A DNA stretch of 37,533 bases from a virus. Shown in pieces: positions 31,781 through 37,533 of this stretch. How positions within the stretch are numbered: position 1 is the stretch's first letter; each line of letters opens with the position of its first letter. The notes beneath the pieces were generated by a model. That model saw only the letters and a program-made list of their open reading frames with translations, searched no databases and had not been told where the DNA came from. The stretch spans positions 1-37,533 of IMG/VR virus record IMGVR_UViG_3300045999_010012, one strand, 5' to 3'. The translations under genes and the position numbers were made by a program.

Positions 31781-32307
31781 CCGCCCGGGCCTGTGACGTC
31801 AGCGCGATCTTCATCGCCGAGAAGCGGGCGTTGAATGCCAGTTGGGCGGCGATTGCGCGGATGACCGGGGTGCCGGAGACGGCGCTGCGCCAGCACCATG
31901 ATCCGAGCCTGTTCGGGTCTCTGGCGGCACCCGTGCGCAAGGATGCCCGGTCGGACCGGGAGAAGGTGCGCGATGCCCTGGTCGAGCGCGGGTGCAGTTT
32001 TGACCAGGCGGTGATCCTGTCACGGATGTGGATGGCCGGGCCGGCGCGCCGCAAGGCGACGGAACTGGCGTCGGGCATCGCGACCGGCGAGGCCGCGGGC
32101 CATGCGGTGCGCATGGCGTTGAGGGTCGCGCGTCGGTTCGGCGTCGTGCCGTCCAGCGCCGGGAGTTCATCGGCCGGGGTGGGGTATTCGCTGACGCCCG
32201 CATCGGTCGTGGCCATGTCGAAGATGGCGGGCCTGGGTCAGGATCATGCATCTTTGCGGCCTACCGCCGCCCTGGTTCAGGGCGGGCATCCGATGGTGCG
32301 GCGATGA
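31777..32307 (+). CDS. HTH-containing hypothetical protein
   Basis: A 176-residue protein. 'AEKRALNASWAAIARMTGVPETALRQHHDP' is a plausible helix-turn-helix near the N-terminus. The rest ('SDREKVRDALVERGCSFDQAVILSRMWMAGPARRKATELASG') is helical and charged, with a Gly/Ser-rich tail. I do not recognise a family. Its position in the early operon suggests regulation or replication. Confidence 0.55.
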   Translation: MTARACDVSAIFIAEKRALNASWAAIARMTGVPETALRQHHDPSLFGSLAAPVRKDARSDREKVRDALVERGCSFDQAVILSRMWMAGPARRKATELASGIATGEAAGHAVRMALRVARRFGVVPSSAGSSSAGVGYSLTPASVVAMSKMAGLGQDHASLRPTAALVQGGHPMVRR

Positions 32308-32717
32308 GCGGGCGGGTCGCCCGGGGCCGGGGCCGGACGCGGGCCGTCAAGGCGGTCGAGACCTCGGCCGAGTGGCATGCGGTGCTGGCGCTGGCCCTGA
32401 CCTGTGCGGACGATGCCGACCGGGGCGCGATGGATTGTGCCGAGGCCGAGGCGCGGCGGGCGACCCTGTCGAACCGGATGAACACCGCATCGACCGGCCT
32501 GTTCGACCGGCGGGCGGGCGCGGCGATTGCCGATGTGGCCAAGGCCTGGGTGCGGATCGCGCGGGCCTTTGCACGGCGCGAGACGCCGCAGGGCCTGCGC
32601 CAGGACATGGCCGCCATGGTCGCCGATGGGGCGACGTTTCTGGATCTGCAGCTGCACCGGTTGGCCACGGCCGATTTCGAGCGGGCGCACCACGGAAGAC
32701 CGGAGGTTTACGGATGA
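32304..32717 (+). CDS. Hypothetical helical protein (137 residues)
   Basis: Starts with a basic segment ('SGRVARGRGRTRAVKAVE') and continues with long helices ('EWHAVLALALTCADDADRGAMDCAEAEARRATLSNRM'; 'AGAAIADVAKAWVRIARAFARRETPQ'). I chose ATG 32304, because the longer upstream frame is an Arg/Gly-rich shadow of the preceding gene. It overlaps its neighbours by four bases on each side. No family recognised. DNA-associated roles would fit the basic start. Confidence 0.55.
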   Translation: MSGRVARGRGRTRAVKAVETSAEWHAVLALALTCADDADRGAMDCAEAEARRATLSNRMNTASTGLFDRRAGAAIADVAKAWVRIARAFARRETPQGLRQDMAAMVADGATFLDLQLHRLATADFERAHHGRPEVYG

Positions 32718-33382
32718 GGAATGAGATTTCTGCCGAGCCGGTGATGACGGCGGCCCATATCGCGGTTGCCATTGTGGCGGCCTGTGGCGTGACCGGGACC
32801 AAGCCCGAGCGGGCGTTCGACAACGGCGACGGCCAGGGCCGGACGCGGGTCATGGCGGCGGCCGGGCTGATGGCGCGGCTGGGCTGGTCCAAGGTCGATG
32901 CGGCGCGGTTGTTCCGGGTGCATCCGAACCGGTTGACGCCGTCGGGCCTGCAGCTGGCGCGGGTCTGGACCGAGCATCTGTTGGTCATCGCCGAGGCATT
33001 GGCCGCCCATGGTCTGTGTGAGCCGGGCAATGCGCGGGCGCGGTTCCTGAGGCCGTATGGGCCGGGCGCGGACGCCAAGGAGGCGGTCACCGACCATTCG
33101 CCCGCGGCGGCTGCGGCGGAGACGCCTCAGCGTAAGGCCGGCGGCGGTGAAGCGGCGGTTGCGGCAGGTGTGCGGGCGATCCCGCGTCGTCCGACGGCTT
33201 CGGCGGCGCGGCCTGATCCCCTGAAGACCGAGCGGCTGAGGCCGGTGACGGACCGGGTGATCCGGTGGACGCGCCAGCAGCTGGCCCTGGGGGCCGATGT
33301 GGATTTCGTGGCCTGGTGTTTTGACGTGGATGCCGAGGTGCTGGCCCAACGGGTGCGGCCGGTTCAGGCGGTGGCGGCATGA
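32714..33382 (+). CDS. HTH-like regulatory or replication protein
   Basis: A 222-residue protein. 'LMARLGWSKVDAARLFRVHPNRLTPSGLQLARVW' has the look of a helix-turn-helix. A flexible Ala/Arg/Pro linker (about 125-175) follows, then 'TDRVIRWTRQQLALGADVDFVAWCFDVDAEVLAQRV', a second HTH-like helical part. Two HTH-like domains joined by a linker suggest a DNA-binding protein. Family unknown. Start at ATG 32714 overlaps the previous stop. Confidence 0.5.
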   Translation: MRNEISAEPVMTAAHIAVAIVAACGVTGTKPERAFDNGDGQGRTRVMAAAGLMARLGWSKVDAARLFRVHPNRLTPSGLQLARVWTEHLLVIAEALAAHGLCEPGNARARFLRPYGPGADAKEAVTDHSPAAAAAETPQRKAGGGEAAVAAGVRAIPRRPTASAARPDPLKTERLRPVTDRVIRWTRQQLALGADVDFVAWCFDVDAEVLAQRVRPVQAVAA

Positions 33383-33489
33383 GCGGGTCGCGCTGGGAGT
33401 TTTCCGCCTCGGCCGAGGGTTGGGGCGTGGTGGCGGTTTTCGTTGCGGGACTGGTGGTCGGCCTGTTTGCCGGGGCGGCTTTCCTGTGA
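33379..33489 (+). CDS. 36-residue membrane protein
   Basis: A short gene between two ATGA/GTGA overlaps. It encodes 'SGSRWEFSASAEGWGVVAVFVAGLVVGLFAGAAFL', that is, a polar start and one hydrophobic helix to the very C-terminus. Coupling argues for expression. It may sit in the inner membrane. I do not recognise a family. Confidence 0.5.
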   Translation: MSGSRWEFSASAEGWGVVAVFVAGLVVGLFAGAAFL

Positions 33490-33857
33490 GCGCCGAGATC
33501 CTGCCCTTTCCGGCCCGGCCTGCGCCGGTGCCGCCGGTTCCTTCGCCCGGGGCCTGTGCGGTCGGCGACATGGTGGTGACCTGTATCAATGCCACGGTCG
33601 GCCTGTGGTGCGCGTGGCCGGTGGCCGAGGTCGATGACGACGGGGTGGTGATTGCCGTCTCGGCCCGCGACGGGCGACGGATCGGCGTGGACCGGGTGAA
33701 CTGTCAGCCGACGGTCTATGGCCTGAGGGCGGCCGATCATCAGCCGGCGGCGTTCGCGGCTATGCGGTGGCGGACCTGGCGCGAGCCGGGGGATGCGCTG
33801 CTGGATTTTGCCGAGATCGGGCCGGTTGATGATGCGGGGGCGAGACCTGCGCCATGA
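33486..33857 (+). CDS. Hypothetical protein (123 residues)
   Basis: Starts at GTG 33486 overlapping the previous stop. It has a Pro-rich N-terminus ('FPARPAPVPPVPSPG') and then a beta-rich domain: 'VGDMVVTCINATVGLWCAWPVAEVDDDGVVIAVSARDGRRIGVDRVNCQPTVYGL'. The alternating G-D-M-V and valine-rich strands resemble a small SH3-like or KOW-like barrel, but I cannot name a family. It precedes the methyltransferase with a four-base overlap. Confidence 0.5.
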   Translation: MSAEILPFPARPAPVPPVPSPGACAVGDMVVTCINATVGLWCAWPVAEVDDDGVVIAVSARDGRRIGVDRVNCQPTVYGLRAADHQPAAFAAMRWRTWREPGDALLDFAEIGPVDDAGARPAP

Positions 33858-34597
33858 GCCAACAGATCGTTGCGGCCGCTGTGCCGCCCAGGCGCAAGCC
33901 CGCCAATAGCCGGGCGACCATGGCCGACCGCGTCGAGACGCGCGAGAGCCTGGACTATTTCCCGTCGCCGCCCTGGTGGGGCCGGGCGCTGGGTGACGTG
34001 CTGAGGCGATTGGACCTGCCGACAGACGGCATGATGTGTGAGGAACCGGCGGCCGGTGAGGGGCATCTGGCCCATGGTCTGGCCGATGTGTTCGCCATGG
34101 TGCGGGCGTCGGACATCCACGCCTATCCGCCGCGAGCCAGTGTCCAGGCGATGGGTGCCCAGCCGATTGCGGTGCGGGATTATCTGGATGCCGGGGCGCG
34201 GTCAGGGGTCGCGCCGGACTGGACCGTGACGAATCCGCCTTTTGGGCCGTTGACGACGGCCTTCATCCGGCAAGCGGTGAGTCGGTCGCGGGTCGGGGTG
34301 GCCATGCTGCTGCAGCTGAGGCTGCTGGAAGGGACCGGGCGGCATGCCCTGTTCCGGGAGTGTGGCCTGTACGCGACCGCCGTGATTCCCCGGCGGGGAT
34401 CGGGTTTGCGCAAGGGCCTGTGGCAGCCGGGGCTGTCCACGGCGACGGCCTATGGCTGGTTCATCTTCATCAAGCCGGGCGTGGTCGCGGGCTGGGACGG
34501 GTTCGAGGGCGAGGCACGACAGGTGTGGGTTCAGCCCGATGCCTGCGTGACGTTTAGCCGGGACAGCGACCGGGCGTTTGCGGGGTTGGCGTCATGA
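33854..34597 (+). CDS. DNA adenine-N6 methyltransferase
   Basis: A 247-residue SAM-dependent methylase. Motif I is 'EPAAGEG' (64-70), motif II region 'SDIHAY' (86-91), and the catalytic motif IV is 'NPPF' (127-130), typical of N6-adenine methylases. 'DYFPSPPWWGRAL' (34-46) resembles the SAM-binding N-terminal motif X. There is no restriction endonuclease nearby, so this is an orphan, likely used to modify phage DNA against host restriction or to regulate. The recognition site is unknown. Confidence 0.85.
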   Translation: MSQQIVAAAVPPRRKPANSRATMADRVETRESLDYFPSPPWWGRALGDVLRRLDLPTDGMMCEEPAAGEGHLAHGLADVFAMVRASDIHAYPPRASVQAMGAQPIAVRDYLDAGARSGVAPDWTVTNPPFGPLTTAFIRQAVSRSRVGVAMLLQLRLLEGTGRHALFRECGLYATAVIPRRGSGLRKGLWQPGLSTATAYGWFIFIKPGVVAGWDGFEGEARQVWVQPDACVTFSRDSDRAFAGLAS

Positions 34598-34830
34598 GCC
34601 GCGACCTGTTCGGGTTCGATGCCCGCAGCGGAGACCGCCAGCCCGGGGCCGAGGTCGATCTGACGCTGATCCTGCATCGCGAGGGGGCCTCGGCCTGGTT
34701 GCTGGGCGAGAGCCTGGACGCGCGAGAGGCCAAGTGGGTTCCAAAGAGTCAAGTGCTGCGTGGCGAAGGCCGCGACGAAAACGTGTGGTCGATGCCGGCA
34801 TGGCTGGCGCGCGACAGGGGGTGGATGTGA
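34594..34830 (+). CDS. Hypothetical phage protein (78 residues)
   Basis: Contains 'VDLTLILHREGASAWLLGESLDAREAKWVPKSQVLRGEG' and the end 'VWSMPAWLARDRGWM'. The W-V-P-K-S-Q and M-P-x-W-L-A motifs recur in small phage proteins found beside replication genes, but no function is known to me. It overlaps the methyltransferase stop and the following GTG start. Confidence 0.6.
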   Translation: MSRDLFGFDARSGDRQPGAEVDLTLILHREGASAWLLGESLDAREAKWVPKSQVLRGEGRDENVWSMPAWLARDRGWM

Positions 34831-35183
34831 GTTTGGCAGAGAACCATTTTGAGGCGGCGCTGAACGTGCTGCGCGAAGAGTTGCGGGCGGTCACGGCGGC
34901 GCGCCGGGCGATCCTGAGCGACCGCGAGCTGGCTGCGACGGACGGGGTGCATCATCAGCAGCTGCTGAAACAGACCATGGCCGAGATGGCCCAGCATGCC
35001 CGGGCGATCAGCCTGTTGGAGCGGGTCGTGTCCGGTGAACTGATGGAGATGGCCCTGCCCGATCCGGTGCCCTCGCCCGCCTTTGTGCAGGCCCCGCGGC
35101 CGGTGCGGCAGACGGCGTTGGTGCGGCGCACGCCCGATGCGGTGGCAGTGGCCCGGCGCGCGCCGCTGGGAGGCTGGGCATGA
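34827..35183 (+). CDS. Coiled-coil hypothetical protein (118 residues)
   Basis: Begins at GTG 34827 overlapping the previous stop. It is mostly helical ('LREELRAVTAARRAILSDRELAATD', 'LLKQTMAEMAQHARAISLLERVV') with heptad-like spacing. The tail is Pro/Arg rich. ATGA overlap with the replication initiator. It may be a small accessory of the initiator, which is inference from coupling only. Confidence 0.5.
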   Translation: MSLAENHFEAALNVLREELRAVTAARRAILSDRELAATDGVHHQQLLKQTMAEMAQHARAISLLERVVSGELMEMALPDPVPSPAFVQAPRPVRQTALVRRTPDAVAVARRAPLGGWA

Positions 35184-36151
35184 GCGATGTGGCGGTGACC
35201 TGGGCCAAGGCGCAGGTCTGTCTGAACAAGGCCGGCAAGCCCGACCGGTCGGCCAAACAGGTGCTGGTGCACATGGCCAGCTATGCCGACGCCTCGGGCG
35301 AGGCGTGGGTGCTGGTCGATGTGCTGAAGATGGAAATGGATGTCGAATATCGGACCGTGGAGCGGGGTCGGGCCGCCCTGGTGGCCGCCGGTCTGCTGAT
35401 CAAGACGGACAAGACCCGGGTGCATCGGGGCAAGCGGATCCCGGTCTATCAGCTGCCGCTCGAACAGGGTCACGCCTCGACCGTTCGGCGGATGATGGCC
35501 GAGCGTGCGGCGATCTCTTCCCCCGTCACCCATGACGGGGGAAGCGATGGGCTTGGGGCGTCACCCATGACGGGGGAGAATTGCACGGATGACGGGGCTA
35601 GGGGCGTCACGGGTGACGCCCAAATAGGGAAGGGAAAAGATAAAGAGCTAACGCTCAGCGCGGGCGTGCGCGAGGACATCGATCTGGCGATCAAGGGATG
35701 GGCGTCGAAGGCGCCCGAACGGGTGGCACCGGTGAAGGTCGAGCGGGCCTGGCGGGATGCGATCGACCGGACGGGGCGCGCATCGGGCCAGTTGCTGGTC
35801 GCCGTGCGGGCTGCGCTGGCGGCGGATCCGGACTTCAAGCGGGGCAAGGCGATGAACCTCGACCGGTGGCTGGATGACGGACGGTTCGAGGGCTGGCTGG
35901 TCGAGGGCGAGGCCGGGGTGGTCGAGCCCAGGGCCGGATGGGTCGGGCCGGAAGAGGTGCGGGCCGCCGTTGCCGGGGTCATGCAGGCCGGGCCGATGGC
36001 CAGCTATTTCGAGCCCGCGGGCTGGGACGGCGAGCGGCGGGCCGTGATGGTCCGAACCCGGTTCGCGGCCGACAAGCTGAGCGAGATGGCCGGGCGGACG
36101 CTGAAGGCCATGGGTGTCTCCATCGAGTGCGAAAAGGGTGTGCGGGCATGA
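35180..36151 (+). CDS. Replication initiator, HTH type
   Basis: A 323-residue protein. Residues 22-75 ('RSAKQVLVHMASYADASGEAWVLVDVLKMEMDVEYRTVERGRAALVAAGLLI') form a winged HTH as in phage replication proteins (HTH_36/O-like). A linker at about 112-155 is disordered and encoded by an array of GTCA/TGAC repeats. The C-terminal domain ('ASYFEPAGWDGERRAVMVRTRFAADKLSEMAGRTLKAMGV') resembles DnaA-N/helicase-contact regions. No helicase gene is present, so host DnaB would be recruited. Confidence 0.75.
   Translation: MSDVAVTWAKAQVCLNKAGKPDRSAKQVLVHMASYADASGEAWVLVDVLKMEMDVEYRTVERGRAALVAAGLLIKTDKTRVHRGKRIPVYQLPLEQGHASTVRRMMAERAAISSPVTHDGGSDGLGASPMTGENCTDDGARGVTGDAQIGKGKDKELTLSAGVREDIDLAIKGWASKAPERVAPVKVERAWRDAIDRTGRASGQLLVAVRAALAADPDFKRGKAMNLDRWLDDGRFEGWLVEGEAGVVEPRAGWVGPEEVRAAVAGVMQAGPMASYFEPAGWDGERRAVMVRTRFAADKLSEMAGRTLKAMGVSIECEKGVRA
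35521..35655 (+). repeat. Iteron-like array, candidate origin of replication
   Basis: Two copies of a 19-base unit, CGTCACCCATGACGGGGGA (35524-35542 and 35559-35577), a half-copy ATGACGGGG (35589-35597), and a 9-base inverted repeat GGGCGTCAC / GTGACGCCC (35602-35621). An AT-richer purine stretch follows (35622-35655). The first unit forms an 8-base inverted repeat by itself. It lies in the linker-coding part of the initiator gene, as in lambda O. Confidence 0.65.
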
Positions 36152-37008
36152 GCGGCAAGATCCAGACGCGGCTGACCCCGGCGCAGGCGGCGCGGATTGC
36201 GGCGGCCGAGGCGCGGCGGATGGAAGCCGTCGCCCTGGCCCAGCCGGTGACGGTCAACGGGCGGTCGCTGACGGCGACGCAGCGGGATCGGCTGATCGAG
36301 GCCGAGCGGCTGGCCGGCGGTGGCCTGTCGGAGCGGAAGAAGGCGGCGGCGCTGGTGCGGTCGGTTGAGGCCGAGCTGACGGCGGCGCGCGAGGCGCGGG
36401 CCGTGGATCGCGGGATCGAGGACACCTTGGCCCGGGCGGCCGGGCGCGGCGAGGTGTTCGAGGTCGAGATCGTGGACATCGGCGAATGGCGGCGGGCCGA
36501 GGACGGCGGCTTGGTGCGGCGGCATGGCCTGCCGGTTCTGGATGTGCAGACGGTGCGCCGGGCCAGCCGGGTCGATGGGCTGGCCAGCCTCTACAAGTCG
36601 GGCTCCATCGGGGACGAACAGAAGCGCATTGGCGATTCGTGCCGCGTCCTGTTCGAACAGGCCAAGCCGCCGATCTCGTCCAGCCAATACGGATCCAGCG
36701 CGGGCGGTGGGTGCGACACCGGGCGGATGCTGGTTGCCGTGGCCGAGGCCGGGAAGGCCGGTGCCATGGTCTGGCAGATCGCAAGGGCTTGTCGGGATGT
36801 GAAGGTGTTCGCGGTGCTGGAAGCCGTCGCCGGGCGCGGGGCCACGATCCGGTCGCTGGGTGACGGTGGCGACCTCAAGGCTCGGAACCTCGACCGCCTA
36901 AAGGCCGGTCTGGCTGCCGCTAAAGGGGTTATCGAACAGGACCGGGAAGGCCGCAAAGCGCGCCTCTCAGACCCTAAATCGAAGGCGCTTGCGAATCAGG
37001 CCCGCTAA
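36148..37008 (+). CDS. Possible late-gene regulator (DUF6456-like)
   Basis: A 286-residue protein. The N-terminal half is helical and charged. From about 141 'RVDGLASLYKSGSIGDEQKRIGDSCRVLFEQA' and from ~214 'DVKVFAVLEAVAGRGATIRSLG' follow the DUF6456-type pattern known from GTA activators (GafA-like) and phage late regulators of alphaproteobacteria. I infer activation of the late operon, as it sits last in the early operon just before HNH, cos and terS. The basic tail ('EGRKARLSDPKSKALANQAR') may bind DNA or RNA polymerase. Confidence 0.5.
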   Translation: MSGKIQTRLTPAQAARIAAAEARRMEAVALAQPVTVNGRSLTATQRDRLIEAERLAGGGLSERKKAAALVRSVEAELTAAREARAVDRGIEDTLARAAGRGEVFEVEIVDIGEWRRAEDGGLVRRHGLPVLDVQTVRRASRVDGLASLYKSGSIGDEQKRIGDSCRVLFEQAKPPISSSQYGSSAGGGCDTGRMLVAVAEAGKAGAMVWQIARACRDVKVFAVLEAVAGRGATIRSLGDGGDLKARNLDRLKAGLAAAKGVIEQDREGRKARLSDPKSKALANQAR

Positions 37009-37046
37009 GGGCATGTGACACCCATCGCTGAGAAATGCGCCTGCAG

Positions 37047-37074
37047 CCCGCCCGACCCCGTCGCGGCGGGTTTT
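37047..37074 (+). terminator. Candidate terminator before HNH gene
   Basis: A six-base GC stem (37047-37052 with 37065-37070) is followed by four T (37071-37074). It lies 38 bases after the putative regulator's stop, and may end the early operon or attenuate readthrough into HNH. The loop is 12 bases and the T-tract short. Confidence 0.5.
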
Positions 37075-37092
37075 GCATGTCTGGAGGGTTGG

Positions 37093-37467
37093 ATGCCGTC
37101 GATGCCTCCGACCTTCCGCCCTGCCGGGAACCTGAGTCGGCAGGAAGCGAACAAGACCTATGACGCTCGCCGAGGCTCGGCCCGCGAGCGCGGATATACC
37201 TCTCGCTGGGACAAGGCGGCCAAAGGCCATCTGGCATCCAGCCCGCTCTGCCGTTACTGCGCCCTGGTCGATCAGACGACCGTCGCCGAACTGGTCGATC
37301 ACCTCTATCCGCACAAGGGCGATCAAGTCCTGTTCTGGAACCGCAGCTACTGGATCAGCAGCTGCCGCCCCTGCCACGACACCTTCAAGCAGCGCACCGA
37401 ACGCCTCGGTCGCCTCGCCCTCGACAACCTCGCCCGTCGTCTCGACCTTCCCACCATTGCCCACTGA
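37093..37467 (+). CDS. HNH endonuclease, packaging-associated
   Basis: A 124-residue nuclease. C53-x-x-C56, H70, H74 and C91-x-x-C94-H95 form the HNH/treble-clef zinc pattern. 'SRWDKAAKGHLASSPLCRYC' is typical of HK97 gp74-like HNH proteins that act with the terminase in DNA cleavage at cos. I start at ATG 37093 with GGAGG five bases upstream. It is followed by the cos-like region and then, across the window ends, terS. Confidence 0.93.
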   Translation: MPSMPPTFRPAGNLSRQEANKTYDARRGSARERGYTSRWDKAAKGHLASSPLCRYCALVDQTTVAELVDHLYPHKGDQVLFWNRSYWISSCRPCHDTFKQRTERLGRLALDNLARRLDLPTIAH

Positions 37468-37533
37468 CCTGCACCCTTGGGGGGTGGGTCAATCTCTGGA
37501 ACCGTTGGCCTACGGACCGGCGGGGGCTCCTTT
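37468..37533. other. Candidate cos region (right end)
   Basis: This 66-base non-coding stretch after HNH contains a G-run (near 37480-37489) and ends in CGGCGGGGGC (37518-37527) plus six bases. The same ten bases recur at 9-18 at the other end, 24 bases apart if the ends are joined. Together with 1-69 this fits the HNH-cos-terS layout of HK97-type phages. The exact nick positions are not determinable here. Confidence 0.5.

Noticed and set aside
33854-34597. Part of a restriction-modification system
   Set aside because: No restriction endonuclease-like gene lies next to the methylase. The HNH gene at the end belongs to the packaging module.
35521-35655. CRISPR-like array
   Set aside because: Repeat units are palindromic, only two are identical, and spacing is short and irregular. 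They fit iterons better.
1-37533. Integrated prophage with attL and attR plus host flanks
   Set aside because: Only one copy of the tRNA-like core is present, it lies internally beside the integrase, and no host genes flank the phage genes. The window looks like the phage form.

Overview
This window reads as one complete temperate siphophage genome (HK97-type head, long non-contractile tail), and I see no bacterial chromosomal genes in it. The very high GC content, the GTA-like tail chaperone, a probable DUF6456-type regulator and an attP core matching the 3' half of a tRNA-Gly(CCC) gene all suggest an alphaproteobacterial host. Caulobacterales such as Brevundimonas or Caulobacter would fit, but the sequence alone does not prove it. 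The window starts just before the small terminase and ends just after the HNH endonuclease. That is where the cos region of such phages normally lies, so the contig is probably the packaged molecule or a circle opened at or near cos.

Layout. Positions 70-10172 hold packaging, head and connector genes: TerS, TerL, portal, ClpP-like protease, major capsid, a possible decoration protein, an MptE/DUF115-like protein, connector, head protein, adaptor, gp10-like, tail terminator, tail tube, and the tail chaperone in two frames. Positions 10176-20004 hold the tape measure, tail tip (hub with an NlpC/P60-like protein) and a host-range block of fibre-like proteins. Positions 20001-21732 are a lysis cassette: two small membrane proteins, an M15 endolysin, a 33-residue membrane protein and an Rz/Rz1 spanin pair with the outer lipoprotein embedded out of frame. 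The rightward late operon ends with a metallophosphoesterase-like protein carrying an N-terminal HTH-like segment, then a strong terminator at 23481-23516. attP (23634-23678) follows, flanked by four short direct repeats that look like integrase arm sites.

From 29856 back to 23745 a leftward operon of overlapping genes carries small membrane proteins, a ParB-like protein, MazG, an Ea22-like protein, a split DUF551-like gene, a small gene and the tyrosine integrase. The immunity region (29988-31038) has two clusters of GTTACGC half-sites, one before the leftward operon and one between a short CI-like repressor (minus) and a Cro-like gene (plus). A HIRAN-domain gene lies between the clusters on the plus strand. 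The rightward early operon (31038-37008) has regulator-like proteins, a DNA adenine methyltransferase, an HTH replication initiator with an internal iteron-like array that is a lambda-like origin candidate, and a possible late activator just before the HNH gene and cos.

Most neighbours overlap by 1-8 bases (ATGA, TGATG, GTGA), so the genes form four main transcription units: late rightward, leftward integrase/accessory, HIRAN alone, and early rightward. The repressor is transcribed leftward against HIRAN. The most interesting points are the origin candidate inside the initiator gene, the bipartite operator system, the tail-chaperone frameshift without a canonical slippery heptamer, the split DUF551 gene, the HTH-phosphoesterase, the MptE-like gene inside the head operon and the stand-alone HIRAN gene in the immunity region.
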